A program made the position numbers and the translations under genes. A stretch of DNA of 41,288 bases from Planctomycetota bacterium (GTDB lineage: Bacteria; Planctomycetota; Phycisphaerae; Sedimentisphaerales; Anaerobacaceae). Position 1 is the first letter of the stretch, and the number at the start of each line of letters is the position of its first letter. The notes beneath the pieces are model-generated. The model was not told the DNA's origin, did no database searches, and worked only from the letters and a program-made list of their open reading frames with translations. Of this stretch, positions 1 to 6,704 are shown piece after piece. The DNA lies in contig JAMCWO010000337.1 in assembly GCA_023481165.1 (NCBI GenBank), positions 1-41,288 of the forward strand. Reading direction: 5' to 3'.

Positions 1-2
1 CC

Positions 3-140
3 CGCGGCCAGCGGTGGTGTGAACGCGTCTGGACGATGCTGGCGACCTGCCGCCAACAAAAGCGCCGCGTCTTCGAGTTCTTCTGCAACGCCCTCAACGC
101 CCACTTCCAGCACGAAGCCGCTCCATCACTGCTGCCTTGA
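3..140 (+). pseudogene. C-terminal end of an IS66-type transposase (cut by window edge)
   Basis: The frame is open from the left edge to the TGA at 138-140 and encodes about 45 residues ending in AAPSLLP. The string WTMLATCRQQKRRVFEFF and the terminal PSLLP resemble the C-terminus of IS66-family transposases, which catalyse element movement. Only this end is in the window, so I cannot tell whether the full gene is intact. No terminal inverted repeat was identified just downstream. The family call is from memory of the C-terminal wording and is moderately certain. Confidence 0.55.
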
Positions 141-210
141 CAAAAACTCGTGAACGGCTACCCACTTCTCCTCGGGCAGCGACGGCAACGGTGCGCACGT
201 CACTGTGTCG

Positions 211-324
211 ATGGACAAGGGCCAGATCCAAAAGGACAGGGACAAAGCGGTGGACAAGGTGCAAGACCTGGGCCAACACGCGAAGGACCAGGTCGCAACG
301 ACGAGGCAGAAAGCTCAGGAATAG
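211..324 (+). CDS. small charged hypothetical protein (37 aa), possibly truncated
   Basis: The reading frame starts at ATG 211 and encodes a lysine-, glutamine- and aspartate-rich peptide (MDKGQIQKDRDKAVDKVQ...), ending at TAG 322-324. The frame is open upstream to a TGA at 151-153, so this may be the tail of a longer protein. It lies just after the transposase end, and insertion of that element could have removed the original start. The pattern recalls small amphipathic stress proteins such as CsbD or YtxH types, but I do not recognise a family. No clear ribosome binding site precedes the ATG. Confidence 0.3.
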   Translation: MDKGQIQKDRDKAVDKVQDLGQHAKDQVATTRQKAQE

Positions 325-373
325 GCCGGCCCGTCGATGCTTTGCTTGCAGTTCGTCCCACGAAATACGCCCC

Positions 374-394
374 GGTAGGGTTACACCCCATAGA
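374..394 (+). promoter_or_regulatory. stress-island motif, copy 1
   Basis: The core GTAGGGTTACACCCCATAGA is seen here, preceded by one more G. It is followed by a semi-conserved tail ending in GGCGTA. The core includes the interrupted palindrome GGGT-TAC-ACCC. It is 318 bp upstream of the chosen sigma factor start, the longest distance among the five copies. The function is inferred from its repeated position between genes. Confidence 0.6.
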
Positions 395-526
395 TCAGGG
401 ACTGGCTCATGGCGTACGATCTCTGAAACGACAGGGCGAAGAACGCAGCACAAGGAGAGAGTGTGAAGAGTGGGACGAGGCAAAAGACCATAGAGGGTGG
501 CAAGAGCAGGGACGCTCGCCCATCGC

Positions 527-557
527 TGCCGGCTGGCGACAAAGGCGCCAGCCGGCA
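527..557. repeat. perfect 12-bp hairpin, no T-tract
   Basis: TGCCGGCTGGCG at 527-538 and its exact complement at 546-557 are separated by ACAAAGG. No run of T follows on either strand, so it is not a standard intrinsic terminator. It could be an mRNA leader structure for the sigma factor gene or a REP-like palindrome. Confidence 0.6.
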
Positions 558-711
558 ATGAACGCGCGGTCAATGTTTCGTGATTCCCTGCTGACGAGGT
601 GTATTGGCAACTGAAGAACAGTTGCTGGCTGTTTAGCGGTGGGTTCTCAGGGGGCCCTCGCCCACCTGCCACAGAGCCGAAGGGGCAATGATTTTTTGGA
701 GAGAGAGTACA

Positions 712-1302
712 ATGAACGACACGGGACTGTTGCAGCGGTATGCCGCGGGCGAAGAAGGAGCTTTCCAGGAACTCGTTGGCGAGTACAAGGACAGCGTATA
801 TGCGTTCCTCAGCACTTTCCTGAATCGGTCGGACCTGGTGGACGACGTGTTCCAGGAGACCTTCATACAACTGTACGTCAGTCGCAACACCTTCGATCTG
901 TCGCGGCCGTTGCGTCCCTGGCTGTTCACGATCGCCGTGAATAAGGCCAAGGATGCTCTGCGCCGCGGGCAGCGAATCCACTCCATCAACCTGGGGAGCA
1001 TGTTCGATAGCGATGAACACTCCATCGACGACGTCCTAAATACGCTGGGCTCTGACACGCACATGCCGCACGACGACCTGATCAAGGATGAGACGGCTGA
1101 GGCGGTGAAGCGGGTGATTTCACGAATGCCGGCAAAGCTCCGCAAGATCCTGATCCTGGCCTATTTCCACAAGTTCTCCTATGCGGAGATTGCCGGGATC
1201 CTGGGGATCCCTCTCGGCACGGTCAAGAGCCGGCTTCACACGGCAGTCGGACGGTTTGCGGAAGACTGGAATGCGTTGATGATGCACGAAATGGCCGATT
1301 GA
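712..1302 (+). CDS. ECF-type RNA polymerase sigma factor
   Basis: This 196-aa protein has the two conserved blocks of ECF (sigma-70 family) factors. Region 2 lies at about residues 15-85 (AFQELVGEYKDSVYAFL, DDVFQETFIQLY, LRPWLFTIAVNKAKDALRR). Region 4 lies at about residues 128-185 (MPAKLRKILILAYFHKFSYAEIAGILGIPLGTVKSRLH), containing the -35-binding helix-turn-helix. It would direct RNA polymerase to a specific promoter set. I chose ATG 712 because GGAGAGAGAG precedes it; ATG 688 in frame would add eight residues with a poorer site. No anti-sigma gene is directly adjacent, though a FlgM-like gene lies about 4.4 kb downstream. Motif copies flank the gene on both sides, so it may control, or belong to, that motif's regulon. 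Confidence 0.93.
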   Translation: MNDTGLLQRYAAGEEGAFQELVGEYKDSVYAFLSTFLNRSDLVDDVFQETFIQLYVSRNTFDLSRPLRPWLFTIAVNKAKDALRRGQRIHSINLGSMFDSDEHSIDDVLNTLGSDTHMPHDDLIKDETAEAVKRVISRMPAKLRKILILAYFHKFSYAEIAGILGIPLGTVKSRLHTAVGRFAEDWNALMMHEMAD

Positions 1303-1472
1303 ACGGCGTACTCACCATCAGGCTACCCAAGATCAAAAAGGTCGAGACGGCTGCAATCCAGGTCAAGGGATAACCATCGGCACTGCTCACGAGAGTTGCG
1401 AGAATAACGCCGCTCCACGGGCACTGAAACTGTCGGGACATTGACCCTATGTCAGATTCTATCCCGCAGAAA

Positions 1473-1491
1473 GGTAGGGTTACACCCCATA
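1473..1491 (+). promoter_or_regulatory. stress-island motif, copy 2
   Basis: GGTAGGGTTACACCCCATA is present, and the downstream tail (GGGGCCAGCCCATAGCGTA) matches the spacing seen at copies 1 and 3. It starts 161 bp upstream of the general stress protein start. An AT-rich stretch (TATTGTATATCTAAT) about 30 bp further could be a -10 region. The 331-bp gap 1303-1633 holds nothing else I can support apart from this motif. Confidence 0.65.
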
Positions 1492-1633
1492 AGCAGGGGC
1501 CAGCCCATAGCGTATTGTATATCTAATGCTGGCCTCTACGGAACAGTACGGGGTTAACGGAGTTGTCCTGACTGTAAGTTCCCGAGGAGGTCCGAGCCAA
1601 AAACGGAAACCCAATGGATAGGAGATTCACATC

Positions 1634-2173
1634 ATGTCAAAGCAGAATTCGACCGTTGCGATCTTCAATGACCACACAGGTGCCGAGCGTGCCGTCAAGG
1701 AACTCCAGAAGGCCGGCTTTGATATCAAGAAGTTATCCCTCGTAGGCAAAGACTACCACTCGGATGAGCACGTGGTGGGCTACTACAACACGGGCGACCG
1801 TATGAGGTACTGGGGTAAGCTGGGCGCATTCTGGGGCGGTCTGTGGGGCTTACTCTTCGGGTCGGCCTTGTTCTTTGTTCCCGGAATTGGCCCGATCGTT
1901 GTAGGCGGTCCGATCGTAGCGTGGATCGTCGGCGCCCTGGAAGGAGCCGCCGTTGTCGGTGGCATCAGCGCTATTGGCGCGGCCCTGTATAGTATCGGCA
2001 TTCCCAAAGACAGCGTGCTCAGATATGAGACCTCTCTCAAGGCAAACAAGTTCCTTCTGGTCGTTCACGGAACCGCTGACGAAGTGGAAAGAGCCAGTAG
2101 TATCCTGCAGGGTACGGGCGCGATCGAGACGACGGTTCACAAAGTCGAAGAACTGGCCACGACAGCGCCCTAA
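1634..2173 (+). CDS. general stress protein, YflT/DUF1269-like, membrane-associated
   Basis: The 179-aa protein begins with a small alpha/beta domain (STVAIFNDHTGAERAVKELQKAGFDIKKLSLVGKDY) typical of the YflT/GsiB-neighbour 'general stress protein 17M' and DUF1269 groups. In the middle are two glycine-rich hydrophobic segments at about residues 62-90 and 92-118 that probably insert in the membrane. It ends with a second alpha/beta part (FLLVVHGTADEVERASSIL). These proteins are stress-induced in several bacteria, but their biochemical role is not settled. AGGAG before ATG supports the start. The motif copy 2 upstream suggests stress control. The nearest alternative name is a DUF1269 'permease-like' protein. 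Confidence 0.8.
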   Translation: MSKQNSTVAIFNDHTGAERAVKELQKAGFDIKKLSLVGKDYHSDEHVVGYYNTGDRMRYWGKLGAFWGGLWGLLFGSALFFVPGIGPIVVGGPIVAWIVGALEGAAVVGGISAIGAALYSIGIPKDSVLRYETSLKANKFLLVVHGTADEVERASSILQGTGAIETTVHKVEELATTAP

Positions 2174-2268
2174 GACTGGAATCGCGGAGCGCCCTTGTTC
2201 AAAGGGCACACTTGACGTTGTCGAAGCTGACAGCACAGCGCAATGGGCGGTGAAGGGAGGAATCTCGG

Positions 2269-3747
2269 ATGAACGTCCTTTTGATCTACCCCGAGTTCCC
2301 GGACACGTTCTGGAGCTTCAAGCACGCGTTGCCGTTCGTGGGCAAGCGGGCGGCGTTGCCGCCGCTGGGACTTTTGACCATCGCGGCCATGCTGCCGCGA
2401 GAATGGTCGCAACGCCTCGTGGACACGAACGTGCGGAGTCTGACGAAGAAAGACCTGGCTTGGGCGGACTGCGCGTTCGTCAGCGCTATGGCGGTCCAAC
2501 GGGAATCGGCCCGTCGGATCATTGCCCGGTGCAAGGAGGCGGGTCTGCGAATCGTGGCCGGCGGGCCGCTGTTCCAGATCGAGCACGAGGAGTTCGGGAC
2601 CGTGGATCATTTCATCTTGAACGAGGCCGAGTTGACGCTTCCGGCCTTTCTCACAGACCTCGCGCAAGGCAACCCGGAGGGGATCTATTCGTCCGCCCAG
2701 CACGCGGATCTGCGGCAAACGCCCGTGCCTCGGTGGGAGCTGCTGGATGTCAAACGCTATGCCAGCATGAGCATCCAGTTCTCGCGCGGCTGCCCCTTCA
2801 ATTGCGATTTCTGCAATGTCACGGCTCTGCTGGGCCATCGAGTGCGAACCAAAACTGCCCAGCAGGTGATCGCCGAGCTCGACAGCCTCTACACGCGCGG
2901 TTGGCGCGATGAAGTCTTCTTCGTGGATGACAATTTCATCGGAAACAAACAGTTCCTGAAAAGCGATCTTCTGCCGACCCTCAGGGAATGGCGCCGGGGT
3001 AAAACCGGGCTTCTCTTCTTCACCGAGGCCTCCATCAATCTGGCGGATGACCAAGCATTGATGGAGATGATGGTGGAGGCCGGATTCAACCGGGTCTTCA
3101 TCGGGATCGAGACCCCCGACGAGGATTGCCTGGCCGAGTGCAGCAAAGTCCAAAACAAGAACCGGAACCTCGTGGAGGACGTGAAACGCATTCAGCGCGC
3201 CGGACTCCAGGTGCTCGGCGGCTTCATCGTCGGCTTCGATCACGATCGGCCCTCCATTTTCCAGAGGCAGATTGACTTCATTCAGAAGAGCGGTATTGCG
3301 ACCGCCATGGTCGGCTTGCTGCAAGCGCCGCCCGGAACGCGACTGTACGAGCGGATGAAAAAGGAAGGCCGTCTGCGCGGGAAATCGTCGGGAGACAACG
3401 TGGACGGCACGACGAACATCATCCCGGCGATGAGCCTGGACGCTCTGCAGGAAGGCTACAAGGGGATTCTGCAGCACATCTACTCCCCGGAGCACTATTA
3501 CCAGCGCATCCGGACCTTTCTCCGGGAATACCAGCCACCTCGAATCCGAGGACGGATACGGTTCTCGCACTTCCTCGCGCTCCTGCGGTCGTCCTATCGG
3601 CTTGGCCTGCTGGGCCAGGAACGGCTGCACTACTGGAAGCTCCTGCTCTGGACCCAATTCCGGCGCCCCCGGCTCTTGCCCGAGGCCATCATGCTCGCGA
3701 TCTATGGCCACCATTTCCGGAAGGTCTGCGAACAGCGCGTGCGATAA
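2269..3747 (+). CDS. B12-binding radical SAM protein with DUF4070-type C-terminus
   Basis: The 492-aa protein opens with a cobalamin-binding Rossmann-type domain (about 1-140; MNVLLIYPEFPDTFWSF, PPLGLLTIAAMLP). A radical SAM core follows with C175, C179 and C182 in CPFNCDFC for the 4Fe-4S cluster. The C-terminal region (about 370-492) has the wording of DUF4070. Proteins of this architecture include HpnP, the hopanoid C-2 methylase, and other B12-dependent methylases or cyclases. Start ATG 2269 follows GGAGG. Its neighbours are stress proteins rather than hopanoid genes, so the substrate is unknown; a membrane-lipid modification would fit but is inference. It lies 38 bp before the first eRF1-like gene, so they may share a transcript. 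Confidence 0.9.
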   Translation: MNVLLIYPEFPDTFWSFKHALPFVGKRAALPPLGLLTIAAMLPREWSQRLVDTNVRSLTKKDLAWADCAFVSAMAVQRESARRIIARCKEAGLRIVAGGPLFQIEHEEFGTVDHFILNEAELTLPAFLTDLAQGNPEGIYSSAQHADLRQTPVPRWELLDVKRYASMSIQFSRGCPFNCDFCNVTALLGHRVRTKTAQQVIAELDSLYTRGWRDEVFFVDDNFIGNKQFLKSDLLPTLREWRRGKTGLLFFTEASINLADDQALMEMMVEAGFNRVFIGIETPDEDCLAECSKVQNKNRNLVEDVKRIQRAGLQVLGGFIVGFDHDRPSIFQRQIDFIQKSGIATAMVGLLQAPPGTRLYERMKKEGRLRGKSSGDNVDGTTNIIPAMSLDALQEGYKGILQHIYSPEHYYQRIRTFLREYQPPRIRGRIRFSHFLALLRSSYRLGLLGQERLHYWKLLLWTQFRRPRLLPEAIMLAIYGHHFRKVCEQRVR

Positions 3748-3785
3748 CACCGCCGGCAAAAAAGGAACGACAAGGGAGACCGCCG

Positions 3786-4238
3786 ATGAGAACGAACGTT
3801 GGTTTGTGGATTGACCGTAGGAGGGCGATCATCGTGGCTGTCACCGACCAGGGAGAGAACACACGGTTGATCGTATCGAAGGCGGAAAGACAACTCCACT
3901 GCTTCGGTGATTTACCTCTGGAGGGAGCCGATGACAAAGCGCAAGGGCCGGCACGCGAGAGCCGGCAGAGAATGCTTAAAGCCCATCTCAACATTTACTA
4001 CGGTGCCGTCATTGCCTCTATTCGCCAGGCCGAATCCGTTCTGATATTCGGCTCTGGTCAGGCCAAGCGCGAGCTGAGCAATCGGCTCAAAAGAGCCAAC
4101 CTCAGCGGACGCATCGTGGGCATGGAGACTGTTGATAAGATGACGAATCACCAGATCGCGGCCAAAGTCCGACAGCACTGTCAAGATAAGGGGGATCAAC
4201 CATTAAAACCGAGCGGGCGAACGAGTACGACTCCGTAG
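3786..4238 (+). CDS. eRF1-domain-3-like 'translational machinery' family protein, paralog 1
   Basis: A 150-aa protein beginning MRTNVGLWIDRRRAIIVAV. It has two conserved parts: an N-terminal WIDRR...VAV strand-turn, and a C-terminal alpha/beta fold (ESVLIFGSGQAKRELSNRL, GRIVGMETVDKMTNHQIAAKV). The second part matches the small 'translational machinery protein' / eRF1 domain 3-like family seen next to stress genes in other bacteria, with its typical GPG-AK-L and VG-ETVD pattern. Here GPG is replaced by GSG. The molecular function of bacterial members is not established. GGGAGA precedes the ATG. It is a close paralog of the gene at 4679 and more diverged at its C-terminus. Confidence 0.75.
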   Translation: MRTNVGLWIDRRRAIIVAVTDQGENTRLIVSKAERQLHCFGDLPLEGADDKAQGPARESRQRMLKAHLNIYYGAVIASIRQAESVLIFGSGQAKRELSNRLKRANLSGRIVGMETVDKMTNHQIAAKVRQHCQDKGDQPLKPSGRTSTTP

Positions 4239-4314
4239 TGGCCCGGCCGATCACTCTGCAAATCCTGACGACGGTGGCCGGGCCGGAGTTCGGGGGCTAC
4301 GTCCATTTACCCCT

Positions 4315-4335
4315 GGTAGGGTTACACCCCATAGA
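4315..4335 (+). promoter_or_regulatory. stress-island motif, copy 3
   Basis: The full core is intact and followed by CACGGGCGGCCCACCGCGTAG, then an AT-rich TATTCTAGTG. It lies 163 bp upstream of the DUF3309 gene start, nearly the same distance as copy 2 to its gene. It is the right end of duplication unit 1, so it is not independent of copy 4. Confidence 0.65.
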
Positions 4336-4477
4336 TCACGGGCGGCCCACCGCGTAGTATTCTAGTGAAGACTAGGGCGGATGTCCTGCGGACTATTGAA
4401 CTATACGTCCGGTGGCTACCCGTGACGTCCACGGCAGCAGCCTCCGTCGTTACTGAGAACATCGGAAGGAGTTTCAT

Positions 4478-4642
4478 ATGGGATTAGTACTATTGATCGT
4501 GGTGGTCGTGCTGCTGTTGGGTGGCTTGCCCAGGTGGAGATACAGCCGCACGTGGGGTTATGTCCCCAGCGGCATCATGGGGCTGTTATTGGTGATCCTG
4601 CTGGTACTCTTGTTCGCAGGGTACGTTCCCACCAGCCTCTGA
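4478..4642 (+). CDS. DUF3309 family small membrane protein (54 aa)
   Basis: MGLVLLIVVVVLLLGGLPRW is followed by RYSRTWGYVPSGIMGLLLVI and a second hydrophobic run. The layout of two transmembrane segments around a short loop with (P/S)xWxY..SxG is the DUF3309 signature. Members are about 50 residues, as here. They are often found beside stress and lmo0937-type genes, but no biochemical role is known. GGAAGGAG lies 8 bp before ATG 4478. It sits between the two eRF1-like paralogs and is preceded by motif copy 3. Confidence 0.88.
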   Translation: MGLVLLIVVVVLLLGGLPRWRYSRTWGYVPSGIMGLLLVILLVLLFAGYVPTSL

Positions 4643-4678
4643 GCCGCCGGTGAACAGGAAAGGCAAAGGAGAACATCG

Positions 4679-5131
4679 ATGAAGACCAACGTGGGTTTGT
4701 GGATCGACCATCGCAAGGCCCTTATCGTGGCGGTTACGGACCAGGGGGAGGAGATCCGATTGATCATATCGAAGGTGGAAAGGCAACTCCGCCGCTCGGG
4801 AGATTCCCCTCTTGTGGGAGCCTATGACAAAGCGCAAGCACCGGCACGCAATAGCCGCCAGAGAACGCTTACGACCCATCTCAACATTTACTACGATGCG
4901 GTCATTGCGTCTATTCGTGATGCCGAAGCCATTTTGATCTTCGGCCCCGGTGAGGCCAAGGGAGAACTGAAGAAGCGGCTCAAGAAGGCCAACCTCAGTG
5001 GACGCATCGTAGGCATGGAAACCGTGGACAAGATGACGGACCATCAGATTGCGGCGAAAGTCCGACAACACTTTCAAGACAATAGCGATCAGCCGGCAGG
5101 ATCGAGAAGGCGAACCGGCAGGACTTCGTAG
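4679..5131 (+). CDS. eRF1-domain-3-like 'translational machinery' family protein, paralog 2
   Basis: A 150-aa paralog of the gene at 3786 with the same length and layout (MKTNVGLWIDHRKALIVAV ... AILIFGPGEAKGELKKRL ... GRIVGMETVDKMTDHQIAAKVRQHF). It keeps the canonical GPGEAK loop, so this is probably the more conserved copy. AAAGGAGAACATCG before ATG gives a good ribosome binding site. It follows the DUF3309 gene by 36 bp and may be cotranscribed from motif copy 3. The family role is unproven; a link to ribosome rescue or stress is inference from the eRF1 resemblance and the neighbours. Confidence 0.78.
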   Translation: MKTNVGLWIDHRKALIVAVTDQGEEIRLIISKVERQLRRSGDSPLVGAYDKAQAPARNSRQRTLTTHLNIYYDAVIASIRDAEAILIFGPGEAKGELKKRLKKANLSGRIVGMETVDKMTDHQIAAKVRQHFQDNSDQPAGSRRRTGRTS

Positions 5132-5207
5132 TGGCCCTGCTGATCCGGCTGCAACTCTTGACGACGGCGATCGGGTCCGGATTCGGGGGGTACGTCCAAT
5201 AATGCCA

Positions 5208-5228
5208 GGTAGGGTTATACCCCATAGA
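5208..5228 (+). promoter_or_regulatory. stress-island motif, copy 4
   Basis: One base differs from the other copies (GGGTTATACCCC instead of GGGTTACACCCC), which keeps the outer bases of the palindrome. It lies 149 bp upstream of ATG 5357 of the lmo0937-type gene and forms the end of duplication unit 2. Confidence 0.65.
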
Positions 5229-5356
5229 AGAGGGCCCACCCATGCTGTACCATGTTTTCATCGACCTGTCCAAGAACGCACCGATAGAAAGAAGCAAGTG
5301 GAAAGAGCCTGAAGAAGCAGATGACCATGGAGGGGGTGTCAACCGGCGGTGAACTC

Positions 5357-5530
5357 ATGGCCAATCGAACGCAGAATCATATGTGGTGGACGATCGCTGT
5401 AATGCTGACCATTCTGTGGCTGCCGGGACTGCTGAGCGGGTACACGGCGGGAGGAGTAATTCACATCCTGCTAGCGCTTGCGCTTGTCGGAGTGCTATTC
5501 CGGATCATCCAGGGGCGCCGACCGGCGTAA
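5357..5530 (+). CDS. lmo0937-type small membrane protein
   Basis: The frame encodes MANRTQNHMWWTIAVMLTIL, then WLPGLLSGYTAGGVIHILLALALVGVLFRIIQGRRPA. The second part matches the lmo0937 family (two short transmembrane helices around GYTxGGxIH and a C-terminal RxxQGRR). Family members usually start near M-W-T-I, so ATG 5381 (MWWTI) is also possible, as is the distal ATG 5321. None has a strong ribosome binding site. The family is commonly stress-associated, and function is unknown. Motif copy 4 is upstream. Confidence 0.82.
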   Translation: MANRTQNHMWWTIAVMLTILWLPGLLSGYTAGGVIHILLALALVGVLFRIIQGRRPA

Positions 5531-5601
5531 GAGGCGGTTAGCCGGCAGCGTGCGTCAGAACGAAAACGCGACACAAAAGGAAAGGACAGCAACTATGCTC
5601 C

Positions 5602-5712
5602 ATGTTTTACATTCTCACTGCTGTGTTGATTTTGGGCCCACGAGGGCAGTCGAATGGCCCGCAGGCTGTTATGGAATTGGGCCGCGCACCAGACATTGGG
5701 ACGATGAGCTAA
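5602..5712 (+). CDS. possible small membrane peptide (36 aa)
   Basis: ATG 5602 opens MFYILTAVLILGPRGQSNGP, a short hydrophobic N-terminus that could be one membrane segment, ending at TAA 5710-5712. AAGGA lies about 20 bp upstream, and an overlapping frame from ATG 5595 competes for it. It lies 9 bp before the FlgM-like gene. The island is rich in tiny membrane proteins, which is the main reason to list it; coding is not proven. Confidence 0.25.
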   Translation: MFYILTAVLILGPRGQSNGPQAVMELGRAPDIGTMS

Positions 5713-5721
5713 GAGGTAATC

Positions 5722-6018
5722 ATGGCAAGGATAGCCGCACTTATGGAGCCTCTATCTGCAGATCTCCGTAACTCCCCCGACGCAACGAATCACCTGGGGC
5801 GTGATACTTCGCCGAATGGCGAAGTACTGATGGAGCAGATCCTCGATAGTATGAATACCACGCCTCGGGAGGAGGTGTTGAAGAGGATCGCATTTCTGCC
5901 CCACATCCGACGAGACAAGGTGCTGAACATCCGCCGTCAGATTATGGACGGGACCTATGAAGTGGCGGATCGATTCGGTAAGACGATCGATCGGGTCTTG
6001 GAAGCGCTCACCACGTAA
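5722..6018 (+). CDS. FlgM-like protein (possible anti-sigma factor)
   Basis: A 98-aa protein. Residues about 55-98 (REEVLKRIAFLPHIRRDKVLNIRRQIMDGTYEVADRFGKTIDRVLEAL) follow the C-terminal pattern of FlgM: an R-x-x-KV..(I/L)R..I..G.Y helix pair that in FlgM binds sigma-28. The N-terminal half is unstructured-looking, as in FlgM. AGAGG precedes the ATG. No flagellar genes are in the window. The stress-island position suggests control of another sigma factor, perhaps the ECF factor at 712, but FlgM-type proteins are not classical ECF partners. This is inference from about 45 residues. Confidence 0.6.
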   Translation: MARIAALMEPLSADLRNSPDATNHLGRDTSPNGEVLMEQILDSMNTTPREEVLKRIAFLPHIRRDKVLNIRRQIMDGTYEVADRFGKTIDRVLEALTT

Positions 6019-6134
6019 TCGCTACTACCTTCCTGCTGCGGGTGCGACGATTCCAAGGCGGACAATCATGCCGTGGTGTCTTCGGTTCGCGCGTTGGGAA
6101 CAGGAAACCGTGAAATCGTGTGGGGGGTTGACCA

Positions 6135-6581
6135 ATGAAGCTCCAGACTATTTGGTTGGTTGTCCTTGTGCCGGCCTGGTTTGCCGTAGCGTCGGCGCAG
6201 GCAACGGCCGTGGACCCCAATGACATCGAGCGACTGCTGGACGCCATCGCCCGTATCGAGAGCCAAGGTGACCCCAAGGCGGTCGGCGATGGCGGCAGAG
6301 CTCTCGGCGCCTACCAGATTTACCGCGTCTACTGGGAAGAGGGTACGGAACTCCTGGGTGTCGATTGGCCTCATCGGGACGCGGCTGACCCCCAAAAGGC
6401 TCGGCGGGTGGCCAAGGCCTACTTGCTCCACTATGGCAAGGGCAAGAGCCTCGTCGAGATGGCCCGCATTCACAACGGCGGGCCGCGCGGCTGCGAAAAG
6501 AAGGGCACCTTGCCCTATGTGCGGAAGATCCTGGCGGACGGAAGTCTGTCGTCGGGCTTGCTCTGGTCCAAATCCCAATAA
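6135..6581 (+). CDS. secreted i-type-lysozyme-like protein
   Basis: The 148-aa protein has a signal peptide (MKLQTIWLVVLVPAWFAVAS-AQA) and a compact lysozyme-like domain. The domain runs from LDAIARIESQGDPKAVGDGG with a candidate catalytic Glu42, through LGAYQIYRVYWEE, to EMARIHNGGPRGCEKKGTLPYV. The GAYQI...YW and ARIHNGGPxGC...TLPY strings are those of invertebrate-type lysozyme/destabilase, which cleaves peptidoglycan. Only a few cysteines are present, so the disulfide-rich core of animal members is absent. It would act outside the cytoplasmic membrane. Upstream GGGGGG is a weak ribosome binding site. An SLT-type transglycosylase is the main alternative. Confidence 0.72.
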   Translation: MKLQTIWLVVLVPAWFAVASAQATAVDPNDIERLLDAIARIESQGDPKAVGDGGRALGAYQIYRVYWEEGTELLGVDWPHRDAADPQKARRVAKAYLLHYGKGKSLVEMARIHNGGPRGCEKKGTLPYVRKILADGSLSSGLLWSKSQ

Positions 6582-6590
6582 GATAGCCCC

Positions 6591-6611
6591 GGTAGGGTTA
6601 CACCCCATAGA
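6591..6611 (+). promoter_or_regulatory. stress-island motif, copy 5
   Basis: The 21-bp core is identical to copies 1 and 3, but the downstream tail (ACACCAGACAAGGGAAGG) is not conserved. That argues that the core itself is the selected part. It lies 114 bp upstream of the 28-aa membrane peptide gene. Confidence 0.65.
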
Positions 6612-6704
6612 ACACCAGACAAGGGAAGGATAACATAGAGCTATCGGCAGGGTACCTTCCCCCTGGAACCCCTTAATGGACTTTGATTCGTACCCAGGTG
6701 AACT

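Larger units (their letters stand above)
325..711. other. leader region upstream of the sigma factor gene
   Basis: This 387-bp gap contains motif copy 1 (374-394) and a perfect hairpin (527-557). It also has a possible 32-codon frame at 463-561 that starts with GTG seven bases after AAGGAGAG. The short frame has no recognisable product and its 3' end runs through the hairpin, so I do not call it a gene. A long leader between the motif and the sigma factor start is unlike the roughly 95-145 bp spacing seen at the other motif copies. Confidence 0.5.
3750..4335 (+). repeat. segmental duplication, unit 1 (gene plus downstream motif)
   Basis: This unit and 4643-5228 are the same length and align without an evident overall offset: leader, 150-codon gene, 3' flank and motif. 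In both units the motif starts 529 bp after the gene's ATG. The flanks share strings such as CGTAGTGGCCC and GACGACGG. Identity looks clearly lower in the 3' flank than in the gene. Confidence 0.8.
4643..5228 (+). repeat. segmental duplication, unit 2 (gene plus downstream motif)
   Basis: The second unit of the pair described at 3750-4335, directly after the DUF3309 gene. The two units are separated by about 307 bp that contain only that gene and its leader. Confidence 0.8.

Noticed and set aside
527-557. Intrinsic terminator
   Set aside because: The stem is perfect but no T-run follows on either strand.
1223-1441. Minus-strand hydrophobic ORF (VILATLVSSADGYPLTWIAAVSTF) as a membrane protein remnant
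   Set aside because: It overlaps the sigma factor end, has no ribosome binding site, and the hydrophobic part is too short to place in a family.
2170-3759. Long minus-strand ORF opposite the radical SAM gene
   Set aside because: It has no family features; the plus-strand frame has the CxxxCxxC site and a full domain set.
5478-5771. ORF overlapping the lmo0937-type and FlgM-like genes
   Set aside because: It runs out of frame through both and lacks protein features.
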